From positions 49,947 through 113,946 of the forward strand of contig JAGBHE010000076.1 of assembly GCA_017935675.1 (NCBI GenBank): DNA of 64,000 nt, in the 5' to 3' direction. Under the pieces are notes generated by a model. That model searched no databases and was not told the DNA's origin. It was given only the letters and a program-made list of their open reading frames with translations. Made by a program: the position numbers and the translations under genes. This DNA comes from Clostridia bacterium. Its GTDB lineage: Bacteria > Bacillota > Clostridia > UBA1381. Shown one piece after another: positions 1 to 8,170 of this stretch; the stretch's first letter is position 1; each line of letters opens with the position of its first letter.

Positions 1-40
1 CAAGTACTGCCGCTGCGGAAAAGCTGATTATTTTTTTCAT
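1..40 (-). CDS. 5' end of an exported protein (partial, runs off the window)
   Basis: An ATG at 40 (reading leftwards) follows an AGGAAGGA ribosome binding site. It opens a short reading frame beginning Met-Lys-Lys-Ile-Ile-Ser-Phe-Ser-Ala-Ala-Ala-Val-Leu, which is the basic start and hydrophobic run of a signal peptide. Only 13 codons are inside the window, so the function cannot be told. It starts 19 bases after the stop of the MarR gene and is probably co-transcribed with it, so it may be a target of that regulator. Confidence 0.5.
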   Translation of the reverse strand, partial: MKKIISFSAAAVL

Positions 41-59
41 GTGAAATCCTTCCTTCCTG

Positions 60-512
60 TTATGTAAGCGATTTTAATTTTTTTGCTTTTTCTTCTACCT
101 TTTTCATGATAGATGTTAGTAAGTCCTTTTCCTCCTCAGTTACTTCCTCGACAAGAAAACATATAAGTCTGTCCCTTGCTTCGCTGAGCTGTTTAATTAT
201 CGGCTCAGCAGCTTCGGTCAGCTTTATGTGCTGTATCCTTTTGTCGTTCTCATCCTTTGTCAGAGTAATAAGCTTTTTGGATGCAAGACCTGATACTGCC
301 TTTGAAACATAAGACTTTGAAACCGGAGGACCGCTGTTTACAATCTTAAACGCCGAATCAAGCTCCGGATTATCATTAAGAAGCAAAAGAGTTCTGGCTT
401 CAGGGGCAGAAATATCCATCCCATCGGCAATCTTATTCAAAAAGCCGTCAAAAAATGATGAGCAGTTCTTAACAAGAAGCATGAATCTGCTCAAATCAAA
501 ATCCTCATTCAT
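60..512 (-). CDS. MarR family winged-helix transcriptional regulator
   Basis: This 150-residue protein has the size and layout of MarR repressors: an N-terminal dimerisation helix, a central winged helix (roughly residues 35-100, with the recognition stretch around SKSYVSKAVSGLASKKLI and the wing around DENDKRIQHIKLT), and a long Lys/Glu-rich C-terminal helix. Such proteins bind short palindromes and release DNA on binding a small ligand. The ATG at 512 follows a GGGGG ribosome binding site. The gene is divergent from manA and probably heads an operon with the exported protein at 1-40. A TAGTTT-N6-AAACTA palindrome between its own -10 box and start suggests autoregulation. The ligand is unknown. 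Confidence 0.85.
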   Translation of the reverse strand: MNEDFDLSRFMLLVKNCSSFFDGFLNKIADGMDISAPEARTLLLLNDNPELDSAFKIVNSGPPVSKSYVSKAVSGLASKKLITLTKDENDKRIQHIKLTEAAEPIIKQLSEARDRLICFLVEEVTEEEKDLLTSIMKKVEEKAKKLKSLT

Positions 513-533
513 TTTTATCCCCCGTTTTTTGAT

Positions 534-579
534 TAGTTTCCTCGTAAACTATTATAAACACATAATATGCTTAAGTCAA
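534..579 (-). promoter_or_regulatory. Promoter and likely operator of the MarR gene
   Basis: On the minus strand TTGACT (579-574), a 17-base spacer and TATAAT (556-551) form a near-consensus sigma-A promoter. The palindrome TAGTTT-N6-AAACTA at 534-551 touches the -10 box, a position suited to repressor binding. Binding of the MarR protein there is inferred. Confidence 0.6.
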
Positions 580-690
580 TAAAATTATAAAAAATTTATA
601 TTGTACATAAAAAATTCACACCTTTTTCGTGAAATTGATTATTCATATTTTTATTTTTAAAAAACCTTTTGTACAAATTTAATTTTCCTA

Positions 691-719
691 TTTACAATAA
701 AATAATTTTATAGTATAAT
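691..719 (+). promoter_or_regulatory. Sigma-A type promoter of manA
   Basis: TTTACA at 691-696 and TATAAT at 714-719 are 17 bases apart. They lie 33 bases upstream of the manA start, in a very AT-rich divergent region (513-751) that otherwise holds only the MarR promoter. Confidence 0.6.
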
Positions 720-751
720 AAATAAAAAACATAATCGGAGGTTACATAAAT

Positions 752-1681
752 ATGAAGGAAGCTGTAAGGCTTGCCCCTGCATTCAAGGATTATCTGTGGG
801 GCGGAACAAAGCTGAAAACCGAATTTAACAAAAAAAGCGGGCTTGATAAGGTTGCGGAAAGCTGGGAGCTTTCAACACATCCCGACGGGTGCTCCACGGT
901 AGTATCGGGTGAGTTTGCCGGAATGAGCTTGCCGGAATACCTCAGCCGCACGGGATCTGCGGGCAGAAAAGCCGAAAACTTTGAATTTTTCCCGATTCTT
1001 ATAAAATTCATCGACGCAAAGGACAACCTTTCAATCCAGGTACATCCTTCTGACGAATACGCGCTGAAAAACGAAAACAGCTTCGGTAAAACAGAAATGT
1101 GGTATATTCTCAGCTGTGAAGAAAATGCATTTTTATATTACGGCTTCAGCCGGTGCATAACAAAGGAGGAATACCGGGAAAGAATAGAAAACAACACAAT
1201 TACCGAGGTGCTTAACAAGGTTTATGTCAAAAAGGGAGATGTTTTTTTCATTCCGTCGGGAACGGTTCACGCAATCGGCAAAGGAATTGTAATCTGTGAA
1301 ATACAGCAAAACTCAAACCTTACATACAGGGTTTATGATTATGACAGGCGCGGAAAAGACGGCAAGCCCCGGGAGCTTCATATAGAAAAGGCAATTGAGG
1401 TCTCGGAGCTTAAGCCCGCAGAGCCTTGCGAGAGCAAGGAGGAAAACGTGCTTGCAAGCTGCAGCTATTTTACAGCGGAAAAGCATAACGTGTCCGGGGA
1501 AATAACCCTCTGCTGTGACCCTGAATGCTTTCGCTCAATTATTGTAACAGAGGGCAGCGGCAGTCTTACCCTTGGCGGAGCATCACTGTCCCTTGTAAAG
1601 GGCGACAGTATTTTTATACCGGCACAGGAAGGAAGCTTTACGGTTTCCGGAAGCTGTGAAATTATAATGTCCTATGTTTAA
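752..1681 (+). CDS. manA: Mannose-6-phosphate isomerase, class I
   Basis: Interconverts mannose 6-phosphate and fructose 6-phosphate in the cytoplasm, feeding mannose into glycolysis or supplying mannose for envelope sugars. The 309-residue length fits the short type I bacterial enzymes. Zn2+ ligands of the cupin fold are visible: Gln96 and His98 in SIQVHPSDEYA, Glu115 in GKTEMWYI, and His173 in FIPSGTVHAIG. The start follows CGGAGG. The last 8 bases overlap the start of the secreted protease, so the two genes are probably translationally coupled, although no functional link is known. Confidence 0.93.
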   Translation: MKEAVRLAPAFKDYLWGGTKLKTEFNKKSGLDKVAESWELSTHPDGCSTVVSGEFAGMSLPEYLSRTGSAGRKAENFEFFPILIKFIDAKDNLSIQVHPSDEYALKNENSFGKTEMWYILSCEENAFLYYGFSRCITKEEYRERIENNTITEVLNKVYVKKGDVFFIPSGTVHAIGKGIVICEIQQNSNLTYRVYDYDRRGKDGKPRELHIEKAIEVSELKPAEPCESKEENVLASCSYFTAEKHNVSGEITLCCDPECFRSIIVTEGSGSLTLGGASLSLVKGDSIFIPAQEGSFTVSGSCEIIMSYV

Positions 1682-3053
1682 AAGATTGTTTTTGATTATA
1701 TCCGCGGTATGTCTTGCGTGGGCGTCAACGGCTGCCGCGGAGGAAGAGAAATACATTGTCAGGCTTCGCAGCGGTGTTTCTGCTCCGGATACCCTTGAAT
1801 CACTGACAATTGACGATGAATGTTTTGTTCTGGCGGAAAGCTATGAACAGGCAGCCGGGATGATATCGGACGGCACAGGTGAACATATGGAACCGGATTC
1901 AGCACCCATATTGTTTGAACCGGCAGAATGCTTCGGTCTTCCGTCAGACGAGCTGTACGCGCAGCAGTGGAATTTGCAGATGATAAATGCCGATATGCCA
2001 TGGTCGCTGGAAACCTACGGAAATGAAATAAGAGTTGCGGTAATCGATTCCGGCTGCTATCAGCATCCCGATCTTACGGATAATATAATACCCGGACAAT
2101 CTTTTATCGAAGGCCTTAATTGGTATGATGATGACGTGGGACACGGAACCCATGTCTCCGGAATTATCGCTGCAAAAGCGGACGGGTACGGTGTTACAGG
2201 TACTTCTCCAAAGGCAAAAATAGTACCGCTGAAATGCTTTGCGAAGGATTCAACCGCCTCCTATCTGCATATAGCCCAAGCAATATATTACGCAGTCGAG
2301 CTATACGGCTGCCGTGTGATTAATATGAGCTGGGGTACACCGTCAGATGTTGAGATTTTAAGAAAAATTCTGGAATATGCTTATACAAAAGGCGTTATAT
2401 GCACAGCCGCCGTAGGAAACGATTATAATACCGCAATATATTATCCCGCGGCCTACGACTGCGTTATAGGAGTAGGCTCGGTTTCCATTGACAAGAAAAA
2501 GTCCGCTTTTTCTCAGTATAACAAATCCGTCTTTATAACAGCTCCCGGCGAATCCGTAATCAGCACATATAAAGACGGCGTATATAAATATTCAAGCGGA
2601 ACCTCTCAGGCAACTCCGGCAGTTTCGGGCATAGCAGCGCTTGCACTCAGTGCGTTCCCGGAGCTTACTCCCGATGAATTTATGACGCTTCTTGCGGAAA
2701 CCGCGGAGGATTTAGGCAATGCGGGCTATGATGAAAAATTCGGCTACGGTCTTGCAGACGCTTCAGCTTTGTTTAACAAGCTTCTTTTAAAAACACAGTA
2801 TTATGTTTCGCCTATAAACCTGTCTCAAGGCGCGGCTTATGTTCTTATTAAAAATAATTCAAACGAAATTTTATATGCGGACAGCATATTTTCATGCAAA
2901 ACCATACAAGCAGGCAGAGTAACACTGCTTCCCGGAAAAAGCATTATTTCCGATATCGGCTGCAGCGGCGGAAGCATAAACCATTTTCTGTGGAACAGCT
3001 CAAAGGACATGAAGCCGCTGTCGAAAAAAAGAAGTTTGATCACGGCGGATTAA
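1674..3053 (+). CDS. Secreted subtilisin-like serine protease (S8 family)
   Basis: A 459-residue exported protease. Residues 1-22 form a signal peptide (basic MFKR, hydrophobic core, Ala-rich cleavage region). Roughly residues 23-115 look like a propeptide and linker. The catalytic domain has the S8 triad in order: Asp125 in VAVIDSGC, His157 in VGHGTHVSG and Ser311 in SSGTSQATPAVSG, with oxyanion Asn249 in AAVGNDY. About 80 residues after the catalytic core form an unassigned C-terminal domain. No cell-wall anchor motif is seen. It overlaps manA by 8 bases and is followed 51 bases later by the ACT/MBL gene. Substrate unknown. Confidence 0.9.
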   Translation: MFKRLFLIISAVCLAWASTAAAEEEKYIVRLRSGVSAPDTLESLTIDDECFVLAESYEQAAGMISDGTGEHMEPDSAPILFEPAECFGLPSDELYAQQWNLQMINADMPWSLETYGNEIRVAVIDSGCYQHPDLTDNIIPGQSFIEGLNWYDDDVGHGTHVSGIIAAKADGYGVTGTSPKAKIVPLKCFAKDSTASYLHIAQAIYYAVELYGCRVINMSWGTPSDVEILRKILEYAYTKGVICTAAVGNDYNTAIYYPAAYDCVIGVGSVSIDKKKSAFSQYNKSVFITAPGESVISTYKDGVYKYSSGTSQATPAVSGIAALALSAFPELTPDEFMTLLAETAEDLGNAGYDEKFGYGLADASALFNKLLLKTQYYVSPINLSQGAAYVLIKNNSNEILYADSIFSCKTIQAGRVTLLPGKSIISDIGCSGGSINHFLWNSSKDMKPLSKKRSLITAD

Positions 3054-3104
3054 ACAAGGGAAAAAGCGGAATAATAAAGGTACTATTTTAAGGACAGATG
3101 ACTC

Positions 3105-4529
3105 ATGAAAAAAACATATGTAACAACAATGCCAGATCAGGTAGGAGCTTTTCTGAAGGCAAGCAAGTGCTTTGCGGAGCTTGGAATCAATATCACCCGC
3201 ACAAGCTATAACAAAGCGATTGATTCACACACCTTCTTTATTGAGGCGGAGGGTACAGGTGAGCAGCTTAAGGCAGCTGATGAGGAGCTTAAACGTATAG
3301 GATATATTCAAGGCGGCAGCAGCGTACCAAGGGTGCTTCTTATTGAGCTGCAGCTAAAGGATGTTCCCGGCTCGGTCACAAAAATACTTGAACTTATTCT
3401 CTCATACAGCTTTAATATATCATATATCAGCTCTCATCAGAACGATACAGGCTATCAGTTTCTCAAGGTAGGGCTTCTTTCCGATGATGATAATAAAATA
3501 AAAACCTTCCTCGATGAAGCGGCCAAGCTTTGCACGGTGCGCGTTATTGACTATAATACAAGAGAGAGAAACTATGACAACAGTATTTTCTATAACTCCT
3601 TTGCCGACGGTCTTGCAAAGCTTGCGGGTCTTCCCGACAAGGCAAGAGACGAGCTTGTAATCAACACCAATCTTGCAATGCAGGCAATAGACGAGCGGGG
3701 CGATTCACCGTTTATGACCTTTGACTGCATACGGCAATTCACAGAGCATATAGCTGCCTACAGAAAGGACGCATTTGTGCCGAGGATAACCTGGCACACC
3801 GTATCCCCCAAAACCGACCTGGTTGTTATAGAACCGCCGTGCGGCAGTAACACAATGATTTTAAAAAGCGGCAAAGAATATCTTTTTATCGATACCGGCT
3901 ACGCCTGCTACGGAGTTGAAATGCAGAAAATATTCAGACGTATTTTCCCGGATTTTGACGATGGCAGCAAGAAAGCTCTTATCACACATGCGGATGTTGA
4001 CCATTGCGGACTGCTCCCTCTTTTCAGCACAATTTATATGAGCCGTGAAAGCTTTGAGAGCCTGTCCTCCGAATTCGGACACAAGCGCGGCCTCAGGGAA
4101 AATAATCCGGAGCATGAGCCTTATGTTCATATATGCAAGCTCATCACCTCATATATTCCTCCGAACCCCAATACGGCGCGGATTATAAGCGAGCTTCCCG
4201 AAAATGCCGACAGCCCCGTAACGGAAACGGGAGCACTTGATTTCGGAGATATGCATTTTACGGTTTTCCAAGGTCTCGGCGGTCATTTGCCGGGAGAAAT
4301 CATTCTTGCGGATTTTGAAAATAAGATCGCATTTACAGGTGATATTTTTATAAACCTCCGCGGTCTGACGCCGGAACAGGAACAATATAACCGCTATGCG
4401 CCCACACTTATGTCTACGGTTGACACCGACCGCATTTTGGCGGCAAAGGAGCGCGCCTGGATTAAAAAAACCTTCTCCGCCGGAGACTGGCGCGTTTTCG
4501 GCTCTCACGGCGCAATGTGTAAAATGTAA
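3105..4529 (+). CDS. Tandem-ACT-domain / metallo-beta-lactamase fusion protein
   Basis: A 474-residue cytoplasmic protein. Residues 1-70 and about 76-150 look like two ACT-like ligand-binding modules (VTTMPDQVGAFLKASKCF and IELQLKDVPGSVTKILEL, each the usual beta-strand then D/PG-helix pattern). Residues from about 230 onward are a metallo-beta-lactamase fold, with the metal motif THADVDHCG (His295, Asp297, Asp299, His300), a later GGHLPGE histidine and an FTGDIF aspartate. ACT domains usually sense amino acids, so an amino-acid-controlled hydrolase is a reasonable inference, but the substrate is unknown. The ATG is 51 bases after the protease stop, preceded by AAGGACAG. Confidence 0.8.
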   Translation: MKKTYVTTMPDQVGAFLKASKCFAELGINITRTSYNKAIDSHTFFIEAEGTGEQLKAADEELKRIGYIQGGSSVPRVLLIELQLKDVPGSVTKILELILSYSFNISYISSHQNDTGYQFLKVGLLSDDDNKIKTFLDEAAKLCTVRVIDYNTRERNYDNSIFYNSFADGLAKLAGLPDKARDELVINTNLAMQAIDERGDSPFMTFDCIRQFTEHIAAYRKDAFVPRITWHTVSPKTDLVVIEPPCGSNTMILKSGKEYLFIDTGYACYGVEMQKIFRRIFPDFDDGSKKALITHADVDHCGLLPLFSTIYMSRESFESLSSEFGHKRGLRENNPEHEPYVHICKLITSYIPPNPNTARIISELPENADSPVTETGALDFGDMHFTVFQGLGGHLPGEIILADFENKIAFTGDIFINLRGLTPEQEQYNRYAPTLMSTVDTDRILAAKERAWIKKTFSAGDWRVFGSHGAMCKM

Positions 4530-4727
4530 AATATCTTCCCTGTCAGGGTAAGATTCAAGAAATTTCGGAAGTTTATTTTTTGCAGCAGCCAACCATTATG
4601 AATAATGAAGACTTAAGTTTTCCCCTGCCGATTATGCATTTTTCAACAAAATAATATAAAATCGGTCAAACTACTGGACAAACAGGAAAAAATATTATAA
4701 AATGCTTTATTCGGAAGGGTGATTGAT

Positions 4728-5735
4728 ATGAAGAAAATATACAATGTAGCTGTTATAGGCTGCGGACATATGGGAGCTGTCCATCTTGATCATATATATT
4801 ATAAAGAAAATGTAAATATAAGCTATATCTGCGACAAAAATTCAGACACGGCAAACAGGCTGAAGAAAAAATACGGTGCCGGAAGAATTGAAACAGACCC
4901 GGAGAAATGTATTTCTGACCCATCGGTTGATATAGTTATAATTGCCACATATCCCTCAAGCCATCTTGAGCTTTTAAAGCTTTGCATTAAGCATAAAAAG
5001 CATGTAATATGTGAAAAGCCTATTACGCAGAACCTTGAGACAGGCATGGAATTCTGCAGGCTTGTCAAGGAAAATCCGGACTGCAAGGTTCTGATAGGTC
5101 ATATCCTTCGCCACAACAAAACATATCAGAAGGTTGCGGAAATGATCCGCGGCGGGGCAATAGGCCGCCCTGTGCTTATGCGCATGACGCAGAATCATCA
5201 CACGCTTTTATGGGAACGCTATAAGCATCTTATTGATGAAACCTCTCCGATTATCGACTGCGGTGTTCATTATCTTGATGTTGCCCAGTGGTTTACGGGG
5301 GAAAAGATAACGGATGTAAGCGCCTTCGGAACATGCACGGAGCCGGGTCTTAACCCCGGCAAATACAACTACGGAATCATTCATGCTAAAATGTCCGGCG
5401 GCAGCACCGCATTTTACGAGGCAGGCTGGGGAAATACCATAGCCTCCGATAACACCAAGGAATTTATCGGTCCGAAAGGAAGAATAAAGCTGATTTTTCA
5501 GAAGGACAGATTCTCCAATCAGGAGGAGGGCGATCTGATTGAATATTATAAATATCCGGAAAATGAATATATTTCTATAAACCTTCTTGCCGAACGTCAG
5601 CCAACGGACAGGCAGTTTGATTATCTGGTTTCAATGATTGAAGACGGTCTTCCCTCAGTACCGACAATAGACGAGGTTTTTGAAAGCTTCCGTCTGACCC
5701 TCGAATCCGACCGACAGATAAAAAACTCTTTTTAA
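4728..5735 (+). CDS. Gfo/Idh/MocA family NAD(P)-dependent oxidoreductase
   Basis: 335 residues, the usual length for this family of sugar or cyclitol dehydrogenases. The N-terminal Rossmann fold has the glycine motif VIGCGHMGAVH, and the conserved VICEKPITQN segment provides the Glu-Lys-Pro typical of the family; a C-terminal mixed-sheet domain follows. The ATG at 4728 is chosen because GGAAGGG lies 8 bases upstream; an upstream GTG at 4719 is too close to that site. It stands alone between a 190-base gap and a terminator. The substrate cannot be told from sequence. Confidence 0.85.
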   Translation: MKKIYNVAVIGCGHMGAVHLDHIYYKENVNISYICDKNSDTANRLKKKYGAGRIETDPEKCISDPSVDIVIIATYPSSHLELLKLCIKHKKHVICEKPITQNLETGMEFCRLVKENPDCKVLIGHILRHNKTYQKVAEMIRGGAIGRPVLMRMTQNHHTLLWERYKHLIDETSPIIDCGVHYLDVAQWFTGEKITDVSAFGTCTEPGLNPGKYNYGIIHAKMSGGSTAFYEAGWGNTIASDNTKEFIGPKGRIKLIFQKDRFSNQEEGDLIEYYKYPENEYISINLLAERQPTDRQFDYLVSMIEDGLPSVPTIDEVFESFRLTLESDRQIKNSF

Positions 5736-5818
5736 TGAATAAGCCGGAAAGGCCGCTTTCGGCGCAGACCGTTCAATAAAACAGACTCTGAGTTTTATCT
5801 AAGCTCGTTCATCCCCGG

Positions 5819-5853
5819 CAGGAGGTGCTGCTTAATGCAGCACCTCCTGTTTA
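5819..5853 (+). terminator. Hairpin terminator after the Gfo/Idh/MocA gene
   Basis: A perfect 13-base-pair stem (5819-5831 with 5837-5849) closes a TTAAT loop and is followed by a short TTTAAT. The T run is weak, so termination may be partial. The same segment may belong to a decayed relative of the 115 bp element described elsewhere. Confidence 0.55.
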
Positions 5854-5863
5854 ATCACCCGGG

Positions 5864-5905
5864 CCCGCCGCCTTAAGAGTTGGGGGGACATTAGCGCATA
5901 GTTAT
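5864..5905 (+). repeat. Degenerate relative of the 115 bp element B (3' third only)
   Basis: This segment, beginning CCCGCCGCCT and ending ATAGTTAT, aligns with small gaps to the last ~42 bases of the three intact element B copies (CCCGCCGCCT...GGGGGACAT...TAGTTAT). The left two thirds are not recognisable, although a different strong hairpin precedes it. It lies in the 338-base gap between the oxidoreductase and topA, which also holds the terminator and the topA promoter. Confidence 0.45.
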
Positions 5906-5948
5906 ATGTTTAACTTTTAAATTTTTTTTTACATTTATAAAAAAACAT

Positions 5949-5977
5949 TTGACATTTTTGCTTTTTTGTAGTATCTT
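5949..5977 (+). promoter_or_regulatory. Sigma-A type promoter of topA
   Basis: TTGACA (5949-5954), a 17-base spacer and TATCTT (5972-5977) lie about 97 bases upstream of the topA start. Confidence 0.55.
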
Positions 5978-6073
5978 ATTAAATAGAACCTTTCGGGAAT
6001 AGAATTTTTAATAACGCATATATTGTATTGGACCGGAAATAATCCGGCAGCAATAAAGAAAGGAAATGCTGAA

Positions 6074-8170
6074 ATGGCTAAGAAAAAACTGCTTATTGTT
6101 GAATCACCCTCAAAGGCGTCAACAATAAAAAAATACCTCGGCAGCGATTATACCGTTATGGCATCAGTGGGACATATAATCGACCTTCCGAAAAGTCAGC
6201 TCGGAGTTGACATAGACAATAATTTTGAACCGAAATACATCACCATACGCGGCAAAGGTCCCATACTGACCGATCTCAAGAAAGAGGCGGCAAAAGCGGA
6301 TAAGGTTTATCTTGCAACCGACCCTGACCGCGAGGGAGAGGCAATTAGCTGGCATCTTGCAAACACACTTAAAATAGATGCTTCTTCCCCCTGCCGTGTC
6401 ACCTTTAATGAAATCACAAAAACAGCTGTAAAGGCAGCTGTCAGAGAACCGAAGCCCATTAATATGGATCTTGTAAACGCGCAGCAGGCAAGACGTGTGC
6501 TGGACAGAATAGTAGGCTATAAAATAAGCCCTATACTCTGGGAAAAAATAAAAAAGGGCCTCAGCGCAGGCCGCGTACAGTCGGCGGCGCTCAAAATGGT
6601 ATGCGACCGCGAGGAGGAAATAATAAATTTTGTCCCCGAGGAATACTGGAGCGTAACCGCAGAATGCATGGCGGGCAAAAAGGGCTTTTCCGCAAAGTAC
6701 TACGGCGAGATGGGAAAGGAAACAAAGCTTCCGGACAAGGCCTCGGCATACGCCGTTTTAAATGATGTCAAAGACGCGCAGCTGCTTGTGGAAGCAGTCA
6801 AGCGCAGCACATCAAAAAGAAATCCCCAGCCTCCGTTTACAACAAGTACACTGCAGCAGGACGCATCAAGAAAAATTAATTTTTCAACCTCAAAAACCAT
6901 GCAGATTGCCCAGCAGCTTTATGAGGGAATAAGTCTCGGAGGCAGCCTCGGAACCGTAGGTCTTATAACATATATGAGAACAGATTCGCTCAGAATTTCC
7001 GCAGAGGCACAGAAGGAAGCGGTGGATTACCTCACCCGTGAATACGGCAGTGAATATGTAAATCCAAGACAATACAAAACGCGCAGCGGTGCACAGGACG
7101 CTCATGAAGCAATAAGACCCACCTCAGTCGGTATTGTCCCGGCTTCCGTTAAAAACAAGCTTACTCCGGATCAGTATAAGCTTTACAAGCTGATATGGGA
7201 ACGCTTCGCCGCCAGTCAGATGGCACCGGCGGTATATGATACAATGCAGATCAGCATCGCCTCCGGAACCCATACCTTCCGCGCTTCAGGCTCATCGCTT
7301 AAATTCAAAGGCTATACGGCTGTTTATATAGAGGGTACCGACGAAAAAAATGAAAAAGAAAAAATGCTGCCGCCTATGGAGGAGGGACAAAAGCTTACTG
7401 TCGCAGCCCTTACGCCAAAGCAGCATTTCACTCAGCCCCCCGCAAGATATACCGAGGCATCACTTGTAAAGGCCCTTGAGGAAAACGGGATAGGAAGGCC
7501 GTCAACATATGCCCCTACTCTTACAACAATTATTTCAAGAGGCTATGTCATTAAAAGCAAAAAGCTCCTTATGCCGACTGAGCTCGGCGAGGCGGTAAAC
7601 GATATTATGCGCAATAATTTCGAGAAAATAGTCGATATAGGATTTACTGCCGGAATGGAGGATAAGCTCGACCTTGTAGGCGAAGGAAAGCTTGAATGGC
7701 GGAAAATTCTCAAAGACTTTTATCCCGACTTCAGCGAAACTCTTGAGCAGGCAAAAATCAATGTTGAAAAAATAAAGATAAAGGACGAGGAATCCGATAT
7801 TATATGTGAAAAATGCGGCAGACGCATGGTATACAAGTTAGGAAAGTTCGGAAAATTTCTTGCATGTCCCGGATTTCCGGAATGTCAGAACACAAAGACA
7901 ATACGGGAGGGTACAGGTGTAATGTGTCCTAAATGCGGCGGTGAAATACTGAAAAAGAAATCCCGCAGGGGCAAGGAATATTATGCCTGTGAGCATCTTC
8001 CGAAATGTGATTTTATGGCATGGGACGCGCCGGTAAAGGATAAAAAATGTCCGGAATGCGGCGGCATACTTCTCAGAAAAAAAGGCAGAAGAAGTAAAGT
8101 GTTCTGCATAAACGAGGACTGCGGCTATGAAAAAAGGCTGACCGCCGGGGAGGGCTCAGATGAAGATTAA
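6074..8170 (+). CDS. topA: DNA topoisomerase I (type IA)
   Basis: Relaxes negative supercoils by a 5'-phosphotyrosine intermediate. The 698-residue product starts with a TOPRIM domain (KKLLIVESPSKA, then DPDREGEAISWHL with the acidic metal ligands). The active-site tyrosine is Tyr300 in TYMRTDS. The C-terminus carries three four-cysteine zinc ribbons (CEKCG...CPGFPEC, CPKCG...CEHLPKC, CPECG...CINEDC), as in clostridial and E. coli enzymes. The ATG at 6074 is chosen over an upstream in-frame codon because AAAGGAAA precedes it. It overlaps trmFO by 11 bases, the conserved topA-trmFO pairing of Bacillota. Confidence 0.97.
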   Translation: MAKKKLLIVESPSKASTIKKYLGSDYTVMASVGHIIDLPKSQLGVDIDNNFEPKYITIRGKGPILTDLKKEAAKADKVYLATDPDREGEAISWHLANTLKIDASSPCRVTFNEITKTAVKAAVREPKPINMDLVNAQQARRVLDRIVGYKISPILWEKIKKGLSAGRVQSAALKMVCDREEEIINFVPEEYWSVTAECMAGKKGFSAKYYGEMGKETKLPDKASAYAVLNDVKDAQLLVEAVKRSTSKRNPQPPFTTSTLQQDASRKINFSTSKTMQIAQQLYEGISLGGSLGTVGLITYMRTDSLRISAEAQKEAVDYLTREYGSEYVNPRQYKTRSGAQDAHEAIRPTSVGIVPASVKNKLTPDQYKLYKLIWERFAASQMAPAVYDTMQISIASGTHTFRASGSSLKFKGYTAVYIEGTDEKNEKEKMLPPMEEGQKLTVAALTPKQHFTQPPARYTEASLVKALEENGIGRPSTYAPTLTTIISRGYVIKSKKLLMPTELGEAVNDIMRNNFEKIVDIGFTAGMEDKLDLVGEGKLEWRKILKDFYPDFSETLEQAKINVEKIKIKDEESDIICEKCGRRMVYKLGKFGKFLACPGFPECQNTKTIREGTGVMCPKCGGEILKKKSRRGKEYYACEHLPKCDFMAWDAPVKDKKCPECGGILLRKKGRRSKVFCINEDCGYEKRLTAGEGSDED

